From: Bagarius yarrelli
Lineage: Eukaryota > Chordata > Actinopteri > Siluriformes > Sisoridae
Length of the DNA: 64,000 nt
NCBI GenBank assembly: GCA_005784505.1
Contig: VCAZ01000008.1
Coordinates: forward strand, 3,304,763 to 3,368,762
Direction: 5' to 3'
Of this stretch, positions 61,155 to 64,000 are shown in pieces. The notes below the pieces were generated by a model. That model was not told the origin of the DNA. It searched no databases and saw nothing but the letters and a program-made list of their open reading frames with translations. The translations under genes and the position numbers were made by a program. Numbering within the stretch: the stretch's first letter is position 1; every line of letters begins with the position of its first letter.

Positions 61155-63619
61155 CGTGTGTGTGTATAAATACTATCAGAAAGAGACTTACAGCAGACGC
61201 AGTGAGCGCAGGCCGTCGAACGCATGCACGGGTACACAGCGGATCTGATTATAACTCAGAATTCTGTAGAGAGGGAAAAGAAATTACACAAAGTCATCCA
61301 CATCCTCACACACTTCACTCACACAAACGGCTGTGCTTGCGGGTAGCGGTGTGTCACTTACAGCGTGGAGAGCTGTGTCATATTGCTGAAGATGAACGGC
61401 GTCAGGGAGCCGATACTGTTGTTACTCAGGTCTCTGTGGACACAAACACACAGACGCAATAAAAAAATGCTGCTTGTTAGACACAGTCAAAAATGTGAGC
61501 TTCCACATGTCACTTCAGCTGTGGAGGAAGTGGAACTACATACACAAGCAGGAGCTTCTTCAGATGGGTCAGCTCCTTGGGCACCATGGTGAGCAGGTTT
61601 CCTTCCAGATACCTAAAGCAAACGAGATGAACAGGATGTTACACACTTTGCATTCTAGGACTAAAGATATTTAGATCAAGCAGTGGTTCTCAAAATGGGG
61701 GCATGGGCCATCAGCAGAAAAAGGAAAGAAGAAATGAAACATTAAAACAGCTAATGGACATAGAATGGGAGATGGATCGGTTTTAGGGGTTAGGGGCCTT
61801 CCTTAGCGGCCCAACAGTGGCAACTTGGTAGTGCTGGGAATCAAACCCAGATCTTCCAATTAGCAGTGCAACACCTTAACCACTGCACTACCACTTCCCC
61901 CAGTTTAGGGGGAAGAGATATAGGACAGGGAGATACACAACAGAGAGATATAGGGCAGAGAGATACACAACAGAGAGATATAGGACAGAGAGATACACAA
62001 CAGAGAGATATAGGGCAGAGAGATACACAACAGAGAGATATAGGACAAGGGAGAGATATAGGACAGAGATACACAATAGGGAGATATAGGACAGAGAGAT
62101 ACACAACAGAAAGACATGGGACAGAGAGATATAGGACAGAGAGATACACAACAGGGAGATATAGGACAGAGAGATACACAACAGGGAGATATAGGGCAGA
62201 GATACACAACAGAGAGATATAAGACAGAGAGATACACAACAGAGAGATATAGGACACAGAGATACACAACAGAGAGATATAGGGCAGAGAGATACACAAC
62301 AGAGAGATATAGGACAGAAAAATATAGGACAGAGAGATACACAACAGGGAGATATGGGACAGAGAGATACACAACAGGGAGATATAGGACAGAGAGATAC
62401 ACAACAGAAAGATATGGGACAGAGAGATATAGGACAGAGAGATACACAACAGGGAGATATAGGACAGAGATACACAACAGAGAGATATAGGACAGAGAGA
62501 TACACAACAGGGAGATATAGGACAGAGATACACTACAGAGAGATATATGACAGAGATATAAGACAGAGGTACACAAGAGAAATATAGGACAGAAAGTTAC
62601 ATGACAAAGAGATACAAGAGAGAAAGATATAACAGAGATATATAGGACAGAGAGAGATACAAGATAAAGATATAAGACAGAAATACACAACAGGGAGATA
62701 TAGGACAGAAATTTATAACAGAGGTCTAAGACAGTGAGATATAAGACAGATATACAAGACAGAGATATGACAGAAAAATATAAGACAGACACATAAAGCA
62801 GATACAACAGAGACAGAGAGACATAAGACATAGCGACAGAGTACAAAGAGATACAAAGCAGAGAGACATAGGACAGAGAGATACGAGATAGAGGGATATA
62901 GGACATGTTTTGCTGCACTTTATTCTGCTTGTATTCGTTTCCTTTTATATTTCATGCTAACTCTGTATTGTGGCAGAGATTTTTTAGTGTGTGCTATAAA
63001 CTGTTTATTCAGGTTAAAATGTTGTTGTTTATAAAAAGAGCAACAAGATGTTTCCTCTTTTGTTACTCTGCATAGAAGTAAAAATCCGATTAATATCCGT
63101 GTAAAACAAAAACACGTCTTTCAGGCTTATTACTCATCTCTTGCTCTTTCATGCCACCATCTTTTTTTCTCTCTCTTTCTTTCTGTGTTGCTCCTTGTGA
63201 AAAGACGGATGGAAAATGCCTGTGTTTTCTAACCCAGCACTCTGTCACTGTCTCCACCAGAGCCCAAGAGCACAGCTGGAGCAGGACTGGACTTCGTTTG
63301 GCCCCGACATGCTGGTATTGCAGTAAAATTGCTGTGGTTGAAACACCTCATTCTAGCTAACAGGGCTTAATACCTCAGAGGCACAACAAGGGTGTAAAAT
63401 TCAAAAAAAAAAAAAAAAAAATTTGGAAGGCAATAAAACAAAAATTCCAAAATGTAAGGTGTGTCACAGGGACATGAACTCACAGCTCTGTGGTGTCCTT
63501 GGGGATGCCCTTAGGGAGAGTGCGCAGTCCACGGTTACTGCAGCGCACCACCGTGTCTGAGCATGTGCAAGGATCTGGACAGCGGGGGACTGATGGCAAA
63601 CACACATTGTCCTCTACAC
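31817..63619 (-). CDS. slit3: slit3 (SLIT family secreted guidance ligand), 3' half, 17 exons
   Basis: Secreted extracellular ligand of Roundabout receptors in axon guidance, cell migration and vessel development (family knowledge). Seventeen exons read in order on the minus strand join in frame to about 812 residues: LRR domain 4, EGF1-6, LamG, EGF7-9 and CTCK. Exons, 5' to 3': 63619-63484, 61612-61544, 61433-61362, 61263-61192, 58502-58431, 57594-57431, 55888-55764, 53803-53706, 52470-52331, 49771-49678, 49557-49420, 47346-47103, 42892-42762, 34006-33852, 33497-33215, 32950-32745, 32058-31817. slit3 is preferred over slit1 or slit2 because of NPPPMILLQKTSPCDQ before LamG, LVVDKGAPKSLGKL within LamG, and NPDDCEDNDCENN in EGF3. 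Human SLIT3 has close equivalents at each place as I recall them. A teleost duplicate (slit3a/b) is not excluded. The 5' half, including the signal peptide and the Robo-binding LRR domain 2, lies outside the window. Confidence 0.9.
32704..32733. repeat. (GT)15 microsatellite at slit3 donor site
   Basis: A perfect GT run, CA in the transcript, beginning 12 nt beyond the donor of the EGF8/EGF9 exon. CA repeats close to 5' splice sites can bind hnRNP L (established knowledge), so length variation here could affect splicing. Confidence 0.95.
32745..32950 (-). CDS. slit3: slit3 exon: EGF8 and EGF9
   Basis: A 206-bp exon encoding CVHGLCVPKGSAYSCKCAQG, then YVGQYCERREEP (EGF8), then VACRGHHCLHGECRVDESGD and PACHCQPGYTGSSCDT (EGF9). 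The CVHG.C.P...Y.CKC pattern fits the vertebrate SLIT module after LamG. The acceptor is TTTGTCTGCAG and the donor GTACGACTACG. The donor is followed 12 nt later by a 30-nt CA repeat in the transcript. The 264-bp upstream intron is mostly a SINE. Confidence 0.93.
32984..33143 (-). mobile_element. V-SINE-like tRNA-derived SINE inside a 264-bp slit3 intron
   Basis: Minus-strand copy. The tail side starts GCCCTTATCCAGAGCGACTT and the tRNA-like head ends near 33143, with a recognisable B-box-like AATCAAACCC region on the plus strand. It lies in the same orientation as slit3 and ends 33 nt from the acceptor of the EGF8/9 exon, so the branch point must lie in or beside it. It fills about 60% of this intron. 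Confidence 0.85.
33215..33497 (-). CDS. slit3: slit3 exon: end of LamG, EGF7 and start of EGF8
   Basis: The largest exon here, 283 bp. It encodes the end of LamG (RTSFNGCIHNVRINGELQEL, then EGILPGCHSC), a seventh EGF-like module (SVCAQGPCRQRGEAGVTCEC then PASSSSPLCEQQ) and the opening NPCQSSR of EGF8. In human SLIT3 the EGF7 stretch after CEC reads RPGWTGPLC, but here it is PASSSSPLC, coded by a run of four AGC triplets, so the usual glycine-aromatic-glycine turn is lost. The cysteines are kept. The acceptor is CTCTCAG and the donor GTACCGTAAC. It starts and ends with two bases of split codons. Confidence 0.92.
33852..34006 (-). CDS. slit3: slit3 exon: laminin G domain, third part
   Basis: A 155-bp exon encoding VESVNDGLFHTVELLIQNQT, then LSLVVDKGAPKSLGKLARPP and LVEPNTHLYIGG. 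The VNDG.FH.VEL segment and LYIGG are LamG hallmarks. The LVVDKGAPKSLGKL stretch is distinctive of SLIT3, since SLIT1 and SLIT2 have a S-x-DGG type loop there. NQT is a possible glycosylation site. The donor is GTAAGAGC. The acceptor is GTATTAG directly preceded by about 30 nt of TG repeat instead of a normal pyrimidine tract. Confidence 0.94.
34011..34040. repeat. (CA)n microsatellite at slit3 acceptor site
   Basis: A CA run on the plus strand, TG in the transcript, ending 4 nt before the exon start of the third LamG exon. It occupies the place of the polypyrimidine tract. Confidence 0.95.
34572..34996. mobile_element. MITE-like element with terminal inverted repeats
   Basis: The left end AAGCCACATTTACACTGCA (34572-34590) is an imperfect inverted match to the right end TGGAGTGTAAATGCAGCCTT (about 34977-34996). 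The element is about 425 bp with no coding capacity. It shares its 3' portion with 25330-25400. Confidence 0.55.
35867..35918. repeat. Compound (GA)n-(TG)n microsatellite
   Basis: A GA run (35867-35889) followed by a short A-rich spacer and a TG run to 35918, in the large slit3 intron. Confidence 0.92.
37955..38690. repeat. Dispersed repeat, copy 2 of 3, with nested SINE
   Basis: The left end (GCGTTACGTAACAGTGTTAC) and right end (AGTAACATGCCCAACACTTG) look like termini of fish non-autonomous DNA elements. The centre (38290-38460) matches copies 1 and 3, and a second-family SINE lies at 38081-38233. Confidence 0.5.
38081..38233 (-). mobile_element. tRNA-derived SINE, second family, fragment
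   Basis: Minus-strand copy with GCATATCCCATCTTG (body end) and AAGCCACCACTGCCTG (head) on the plus strand. Internal sequence is shortened. It sits inside a larger dispersed repeat that resumes at about 38250. Confidence 0.7.
40749..40850. mobile_element. Hairpin element from a Tc1/mariner-type terminus
   Basis: Two 37-nt arms (40749-40785 and 40814-40850) are inverted repeats with 32 matches and a 28-nt loop. The arm begins TATTGGGAAACCTGACCATC, close to the terminal CAAAAGTATTGGGACACCTG of common fish Tc1-like elements as I remember them. Confidence 0.6.
41524..41870 (+). mobile_element. hAT-like non-autonomous element, left part
   Basis: Starts with CAGGGGTCACCAACTTTTTT, a typical hAT-type terminus, and continues GGGAGCTACTTTATGGGTAC and GAAAGAGCTACCAGTTTGAT, a stretch I know from dispersed fish repeats. 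No matching right terminus is visible. Confidence 0.5.
42049..42085. repeat. (TG)n microsatellite
   Basis: TG run with one CG interruption, in the slit3 intron next to the SINE at 42138. Confidence 0.93.
42138..42242 (+). mobile_element. V-SINE-like SINE, 3'-truncated
   Basis: Plus-strand head GGTAGTGGTAGCGCAGTGGT and core up to TCCCTAAGCAAGGC. The tail is absent and AT-rich sequence follows. It lies in the large slit3 intron. Confidence 0.8.
42762..42892 (-). CDS. slit3: slit3 exon: laminin G domain, middle part
   Basis: A 131-bp exon encoding [20 protein letters not shown], then VELYQGHIRLMYDIAKYPPT and TVY. It is the central LamG beta-sandwich, matching human SLIT3 [20 protein letters not shown] closely. 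The acceptor is CATATTCAG and the donor GTAAGGATG. It stands alone between a 4.2-kb intron and an 8.8-kb intron, the two largest in the window. A family-typical glycine after YK is replaced by glutamate (YKED rather than YKGD); this change is visible but its effect is unknown. Confidence 0.94.
43330..43640. other. Candidate conserved intronic noncoding element
   Basis: A 300-bp complex, non-repetitive stretch in a slit3 intron with higher GC than its surroundings and homeodomain-type cores (TTTAATTAACATTA, GCCGATTAAAG). It has no coding signal and no SINE features. Conservation cannot be assessed here. Confidence 0.3.
45145..45450 (+). mobile_element. V-SINE-like SINE, rearranged
   Basis: The head begins AGTGGTAGCGCAGTGGTTGA and the tail (TGCCAAATGCTGTAAATGTA) is at 45431-45450. 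Between them the core is partly duplicated, with three diverged copies of a roughly 43-bp segment ending in ATTCAC or ATTCA. It lies in a slit3 intron. Confidence 0.7.
46359..46430. repeat. (AT)n microsatellite
   Basis: About 70 bp AT run followed by a T-rich tract, beside the SINE at 46501. Confidence 0.95.
46501..46690 (-). mobile_element. V-SINE-like SINE copy
   Basis: Minus-strand copy with tail TTTGGCAGACGTCCTTATCC and head CACCTTAACCACTGCACTAC on the plus strand. It is flanked on its tail side by a T-rich low-complexity tract. Confidence 0.85.
47103..47346 (-). CDS. slit3: slit3 exon: EGF6 and start of laminin G domain
   Basis: A 244-bp exon encoding GLFCENPPPMILLQKTSPCD, then QSDCQNGAECLLIEGEPVCR with CLPGFFGNKCQKM (EGF6), then TAHFLGKDTYIELPGSTIRP and STHISLQ, the first strands of LamG. 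PPPMILLQKTSPCDQ is the clearest slit3-type signature here. In SLIT2 the proteolytic processing site separating N and C fragments lies in this EGF5-EGF6 region (family knowledge); I do not see a definite cleavage motif. The acceptor is TTTATTAAG and the donor GTACGACC. It ends in phase 0. Confidence 0.93.
48188..48430 (-). mobile_element. DANA/HE1-like SINE, degenerate
   Basis: The plus strand shows ATTCATTCATTCAGTAACCG, then TTTATCCTGCTCCAGATTAG, a CA run, and a diverged AACCAAAAAGGCAGGAAG segment. It lies in the slit3 intron upstream of the EGF6 exon. Confidence 0.6.
48545..48955. repeat. Compound GATA/GACA repeat cluster
   Basis: Three blocks of GACA and GATA units (48553-48603, 48672-48811, 48832-48949). 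Blocks are separated by near-identical unique segments containing GTAAATGACAAACAGATGA and AGGATAGGTATATTTATCGA, so a roughly 245-bp segment has itself been duplicated. Confidence 0.9.
49420..49557 (-). CDS. slit3: slit3 exon: EGF4 end and EGF5 (calcium-binding)
   Basis: A 138-bp exon encoding CECLPGYVGQHCEQDFNDCL then ENKCQHGAECVDAINGYTCV then CKDGF. EGF5 fits the calcium-binding consensus (D-F-N-D-C at the start, D-A-I-N-G-Y-T-C later). The final split codon becomes serine when joined to the next exon, giving the SLIT motif GFSGLFCE. The acceptor is TTGTTGTAG and the donor GTAAGAAAC. The intron to the previous exon is only 120 bp. Confidence 0.93.
49678..49771 (-). CDS. slit3: slit3 exon: EGF4
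   Basis: A 94-bp exon encoding DLCEEVVDPCLPGFDPCQHD then SKCVPLSKSY, that is, the end of EGF3 and the first cysteines of EGF4. The pattern PCQH-x-x-KC-x-P is shared by all vertebrate SLITs. The acceptor is GTGCTTTAG, preceded at once by a run of TG dinucleotides in the transcript instead of a usual polypyrimidine tract. The donor is GTATGTGTG. It starts with two bases and ends with two bases (AG), and the next exon completes an arginine codon. Confidence 0.9.
49778..49807. repeat. (CA)n microsatellite at slit3 acceptor site
   Basis: A CA run on the plus strand, TG in the transcript, about 6 nt upstream of the EGF4 exon acceptor GCTTTAG. Confidence 0.95.
50100..50127. repeat. (TC)n microsatellite
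   Basis: TC run of about 28 bp in a slit3 intron. Confidence 0.93.
50670..50995. mobile_element. Eroded Tc1/mariner-like remnant
   Basis: Fragments GGGCAAGAGTATTGGGGCAC, AACATGTCTTTATGGAGCTC and GTCATGCTGGAAGAATGATA lie in the order seen in a widespread fish Tc1-like element. No open frame is left. Confidence 0.5.
51240..51715. repeat. Dispersed repeat, copy 3 of 3
   Basis: TGCCTCACATTGGCACATGA, CACCACAAAATTAAAATAGT and GTGTAGATTAGTGCA parallel 38430-38490. The end AAACATGCCCAATACTG parallels 38667-38683. It lies within a slit3 intron. Confidence 0.55.
52286..52318. repeat. Interrupted (GT)n at slit3 donor site
   Basis: Two GT runs split by TTGGGGTA. In the transcript they are CA runs that start 13 nt after the donor of the EGF3 exon. 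Confidence 0.9.
52331..52470 (-). CDS. slit3: slit3 exon: EGF2 end and EGF3 (calcium-binding)
   Basis: A 140-bp exon encoding CACLPGFEGERCE (end of EGF2) and NPDDCEDNDCENNSTCVDGI then NNYTCVCPFNYRG (EGF3). The D-D-C-E start and the D-G-I-N-N-Y-T-C segment fit the calcium-binding EGF pattern. NNS, NST and NYT are potential N-glycosylation sites. The NPDDCE start favours slit3 (INPDDCE) over slit2 (VNVDDCE). The acceptor is GTTCCGCTCCAG and the donor GTACTGTCC. The donor is followed within 13 nt by CA-rich repeats in the transcript. Confidence 0.95.
53095..53500. other. Candidate conserved intronic noncoding element
   Basis: A 400-bp complex stretch, GC-richer than the flanking intron, containing CCCTGTCTCCATGGAGACTT and CTGCATGCATTTAAAATG. 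No repeat family and no splice-compatible exon are seen. Confidence 0.28.
53706..53803 (-). CDS. slit3: slit3 exon: EGF1 end and EGF2
   Basis: A 98-bp exon encoding GRNCEIPMNACLSQPCVNGG then TCHLSPGQEGHY. It closes EGF1 and carries the first cysteines of EGF2. The ACLSQPCVNGGTCHL core is a typical EGF C-x4-C-x5-C pattern, equivalent to TCIQNPCQHGGTCHL in human SLIT3. The acceptor is TTCTTTAAG, with a short pyrimidine tract. The donor is GTACATAC, so the exon ends after two bases (AG), which join C of the next exon to give serine. The intron between it and EGF1 is about 2 kb. Confidence 0.9.
53804..55763 (-). other. slit3 intron between EGF1 exons
   Basis: Unique AT-rich sequence with short poly-T/A tracts (about 54740, 55060). 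No exon or clear element. Confidence 0.6.
55764..55888 (-). CDS. slit3: slit3 exon: linker and EGF1
   Basis: A 125-bp exon beginning with the linker PVDLNMMSKC and continuing into EGF module 1, APCLANPCQSNGTCVSEVTG then SYHCTCPFGFK. The linker matches the vertebrate PVD.N...KC stretch after the last LRR cap. The acceptor is CCCAACAG and the donor GTAAATGATC. It ends on a complete lysine codon (phase 0), and the next exon supplies GRNC, the last cysteine of EGF1. NGT in SNGTC is a potential N-glycosylation sequon. Confidence 0.92.
55889..57430 (-). other. slit3 intron between LRR cap and EGF1
   Basis: AT-rich. A possible old dispersed element spans about 56330-57060 (TATTGCAATAGGTATTGTAT and AATATGCATCGTATTGTGAG), not classified. 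Confidence 0.5.
57431..57594 (-). CDS. slit3: slit3 exon: LRR domain 4 C-terminal cap
   Basis: A 164-bp exon encoding the LRR C-terminal cap: ALGANPLYCDCELRWLSQWV, then KAGFKEPGIARCTGP, then MADRLLLTTPINRFQCNG. The four cap cysteines (C-x-C, then one in ARC and one in FQC) are all present. The segment KEPGIARC..P..MADRLLLTTP is one of the most conserved stretches of vertebrate SLITs. The acceptor is CTTACACAG and the donor GTAAACTC. It ends after one base of a glycine codon completed by the next exon, marking the move from the LRR block to the EGF block. Confidence 0.93.
58249..58411. repeat. Purine-rich (GA)n and (GAAA)n tract
   Basis: GA repeats followed by GAAA/GGAA repeats. On the transcribed strand it is a long polypyrimidine tract starting about 20 nt after the donor of LRR repeat 4. 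Confidence 0.93.
58431..58502 (-). CDS. slit3: slit3 exon: LRR domain 4, repeat 4
   Basis: A 72-bp exon encoding TLHGNDLSTIPEGAFNHLTS and then LSHL, which matches the last full LRR of domain 4 (LHGNDIS.VPEG.FN.L..LSHL in vertebrate SLITs). The acceptor is ...CTTCCAG and the donor GTAAGTCC. Just past the donor, the intron is strongly pyrimidine-rich on the transcribed strand, because a GA/GAAA purine tract occupies 58249-58411 of the plus strand. Phase is the same as the neighbouring LRR exons. Confidence 0.92.
58676..58707. repeat. (CA)n microsatellite
   Basis: CA run of about 32 bp in the slit3 intron between LRR repeats 3 and 4. A TG run (58921-58948) follows 200 bp later. Confidence 0.94.
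59232..59640 (+). mobile_element. Nested SINE pair: second-family SINE inside a V-SINE
   Basis: A V-SINE head and core (59232-59350) break off after CCTTGTATAAAAGAGAT. A second-family SINE (59351-59590, with CTGCTCCAGGGGCGCTGTAT) follows. V-SINE tail-like AAATGCTGTAAATGTAAAT reappears at 59621-59639. All are in plus orientation, opposite to slit3. Confidence 0.75.
59670..59900. mobile_element. Eroded Tc1/mariner-like remnant
   Basis: GTTTCAGTTCATCCCAAAGA, GTGAGGATGAGGTTGA and GTCGTGCTGGAACAGTGTTT, then GGTAGGGTGTCCACAAACCT, resemble the same element family as at 50670-50995. No coding potential. Confidence 0.45.
60061..60100 (+). mobile_element. V-SINE tail fragment
   Basis: Only the 3' domain is seen: TCTGGACAGGAGCGTCTGCT followed by AAATGCTGGAAATGTAAATA. 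Confidence 0.6.
60362..61165. repeat. 800-bp GT-rich low-complexity region
   Basis: A degenerate TGTGTGTA/TTTGTGTG mixture with several perfect TG cores (60780-60804, 61009-61032, 61121-61147). All open frames across it (VCVCVC or HTHTHT) are compositional. It ends 26 nt from a slit3 donor. Confidence 0.92.
61192..61263 (-). CDS. slit3: slit3 exon: LRR domain 4, repeat 3
   Basis: A 72-bp exon encoding ILSYNQIRCVPVHAFDGLRS and then LRLL, almost identical to SLIT family repeat 3 (ILSYNRLRCIP..AF.GL.SLR.L). The acceptor is CTCTACAG and the donor GTAAGTCTC. The donor-side intron runs within about 26 nt into a long CA-rich tract (read as GT on the plus strand, 60362-61165). The downstream intron is about 2.7 kb and holds several SINE pieces. 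Confidence 0.92.
61362..61433 (-). CDS. slit3: slit3 exon: LRR domain 4, repeat 2
   Basis: A 72-bp exon, the typical one-repeat LRR unit of 24 residues. It encodes DLSNNSIGSLTPFIFSNMTQ and then LSTL, matching the SLIT consensus DLSNN..L....FSNMT.L.TL. NMT is a potential N-glycosylation sequon, and NNS just before it is another. The acceptor is GTCCACAG and the donor GTAAGTGAC. The exon starts at codon position 3 and ends after position 2, the repeating phase of all LRR exons here, so each is an in-frame cassette. Introns of 110 and 98 bp flank it. Confidence 0.9.
61544..61612 (-). CDS. slit3: slit3 exon: LRR domain 4, repeat 1
   Basis: A 69-bp exon encoding YLEGNLLTMVPKELTHLKKL and then LLV, the first full leucine-rich repeat of domain 4. 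The acceptor is ...TGCTTTAG. The donor is chosen as GTATGTAG, two bases inside a rival GTGTAT, because only that choice yields the VDLSNN continuation in the next exon and keeps the frame. It begins with one base and ends with two bases of split codons. The upstream intron of about 1.9 kb contains a SINE and a 30-bp minisatellite. The downstream intron is only 110 bp. Confidence 0.88.
61783..61900 (-). mobile_element. V-SINE-like SINE, tail-truncated
   Basis: Minus-strand head and core only (plus strand: GGGAATCAAACCCAGATCTT, then CACCTTAACCACTGCACTAC). The 30-bp minisatellite starts directly at its head. Confidence 0.8.
61911..62580. repeat. 30-bp minisatellite
   Basis: About 22 copies of a 30-bp unit made of two related 15-bp halves, AGAGAGATACACAAC and AGAGAGATATAGGAC. 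The array is fairly regular to about 62580 and decays into imperfect AGAGATA-type units up to about 62900. The period is a multiple of three, so long open frames on both strands are artefacts. Confidence 0.95.
62581..62905. repeat. Degenerate flank of the minisatellite
   Basis: Irregular ATAGGACAGA, ATACAAGA and ATAAGACAGA motifs derived from the same 15-bp units without a fixed period. Confidence 0.85.
63484..63619 (-). CDS. slit3: slit3 exon: LRR domain 4 N-terminal cap
   Basis: First slit3 exon visible, 136 bp. It opens with two bases of a split codon after an ...TTTCTCTAG acceptor and ends with two bases of the next codon before GTGAGTTC. It encodes a leucine-rich-repeat N-terminal cap with the spacing C-x3-C-x-C-x6-C: RCPDPCTCSDTVVRCSNRGL, followed by LRTLPKGIPKDTTEL. 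The family equivalent in human SLIT3 is [20 protein letters not shown] as I recall it. In SLIT proteins this cap begins the fourth LRR domain, which supports dimerisation and heparan sulfate binding. The preceding exon is beyond the window, and the rest of the upstream intron to 64000 is AT-rich with no exon. Confidence 0.9.
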
Positions 63620-64000
63620 CTAGAGAAAAAAATTGTGAGACAGGCGGAAATCGGTTTGATTAACAATTAAGTTATACATATATACATATACACATTATCA
63701 TCACAGTTATAACTACCCCAGAATAATACCCCTCACTGACAGAAGAGGGCAAAGTTTTACATTTTGTTCTGTTTTGTTTAACTTTTATGTAGATTTCAAA
63801 CATTCATATAACAGTTTATAATGAATAGTAAAAAATATACCTAATTATGAGTTACACCATATTAAATACAACCAATTACATCAACAAAACATGTTTATCC
63901 TATAAAAATTATTAAGACAATTTAAATGTAACCCAAGGACAGCAATAAGGTTAATTCTGTACCGTAATCCTTAATTAAATCCTAAACCTGATACCTTAAT

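Noticed and set aside
60548..61237. A 229-codon HTHTHT frame and opposite VCVCVC frames
   Set aside because: Compositional frames over the GT-rich low-complexity region.
61841..62918. Open frames up to 337 codons on both strands
   Set aside because: They follow from the 30-bp minisatellite, a multiple of three, and interrupt no known domain. They lie in a slit3 intron.
31817..63619. Assignment to slit1 or slit2
   Set aside because: The LamG loop LVVDKGAPKSLGKL and the PPPMILLQKTSPCDQ segment match SLIT3 and not the DGG-type loop of SLIT1 and SLIT2.
63620..64000. Intronic miR-218, expected in slit2/slit3 introns
   Set aside because: The mature miR-218 sequence was not seen on either strand of this window. 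In vertebrates it lies in a more upstream intron, outside this interval.

Overview
The window is vertebrate, almost certainly teleost fish. It has interrupted genes with GT-AG introns, dense dinucleotide and tetranucleotide microsatellites, and many tRNA-derived SINEs. Two SINE families dominate: one ends in the teleost V-SINE tail (GTCGCTCTGGATAAGAGCGT-like, then TAAATGTAA), and one carries CTGCTCCAGGGGCGCTG. DANA/HE1-like copies are also present. This mix suggests an ostariophysan, perhaps a catfish, but that is inference from repeat style, not proof.

The only protein-coding gene I can support lies on the minus strand from 63619 down to the stop codon at 31817-31819. It is the 3' half of a SLIT-family axon-guidance gene, best matched to slit3. 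I reconstructed 17 consecutive coding exons. Every one has GT donor and AG acceptor dinucleotides at its internal junctions, and all intron phases join without a break. They total 2441 nt and encode about 812 residues. In order they give the N-cap of the fourth leucine-rich-repeat domain, four LRRs, the LRR C-cap, six EGF modules, a laminin G domain, three more EGF modules and the C-terminal cystine knot. The signal peptide and LRR domains 1-3 lie beyond 64000.

Layout. Positions 1-31816 are 3' flanking sequence of slit3 (any 3' UTR included) with no convincing gene. They hold SINEs, two degenerate DIRS-order retrotransposon fragments, a hAT-like transposase scrap, a possible solo LTR, an 835-bp GATA array, a 430-bp CCAT array and many inverted repeats. 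Positions 31817-34006 carry the CTCK, the last EGFs and most of LamG in four close exons. Positions 34007-47102 are two large introns split by one LamG exon. Positions 47103-55888 carry the EGF exons. Positions 57431-63619 carry the LRR block, with a GT-rich stretch and a 30-bp-unit minisatellite in its introns.

I do not see an undescribed multi-gene system. The most interesting observations are CA/TG repeats lying directly against the splice sites of several slit3 exons, a 264-bp intron that is about 60% SINE, a structurally eroded seventh EGF module, and several insertion histories that can be read from the sequence.
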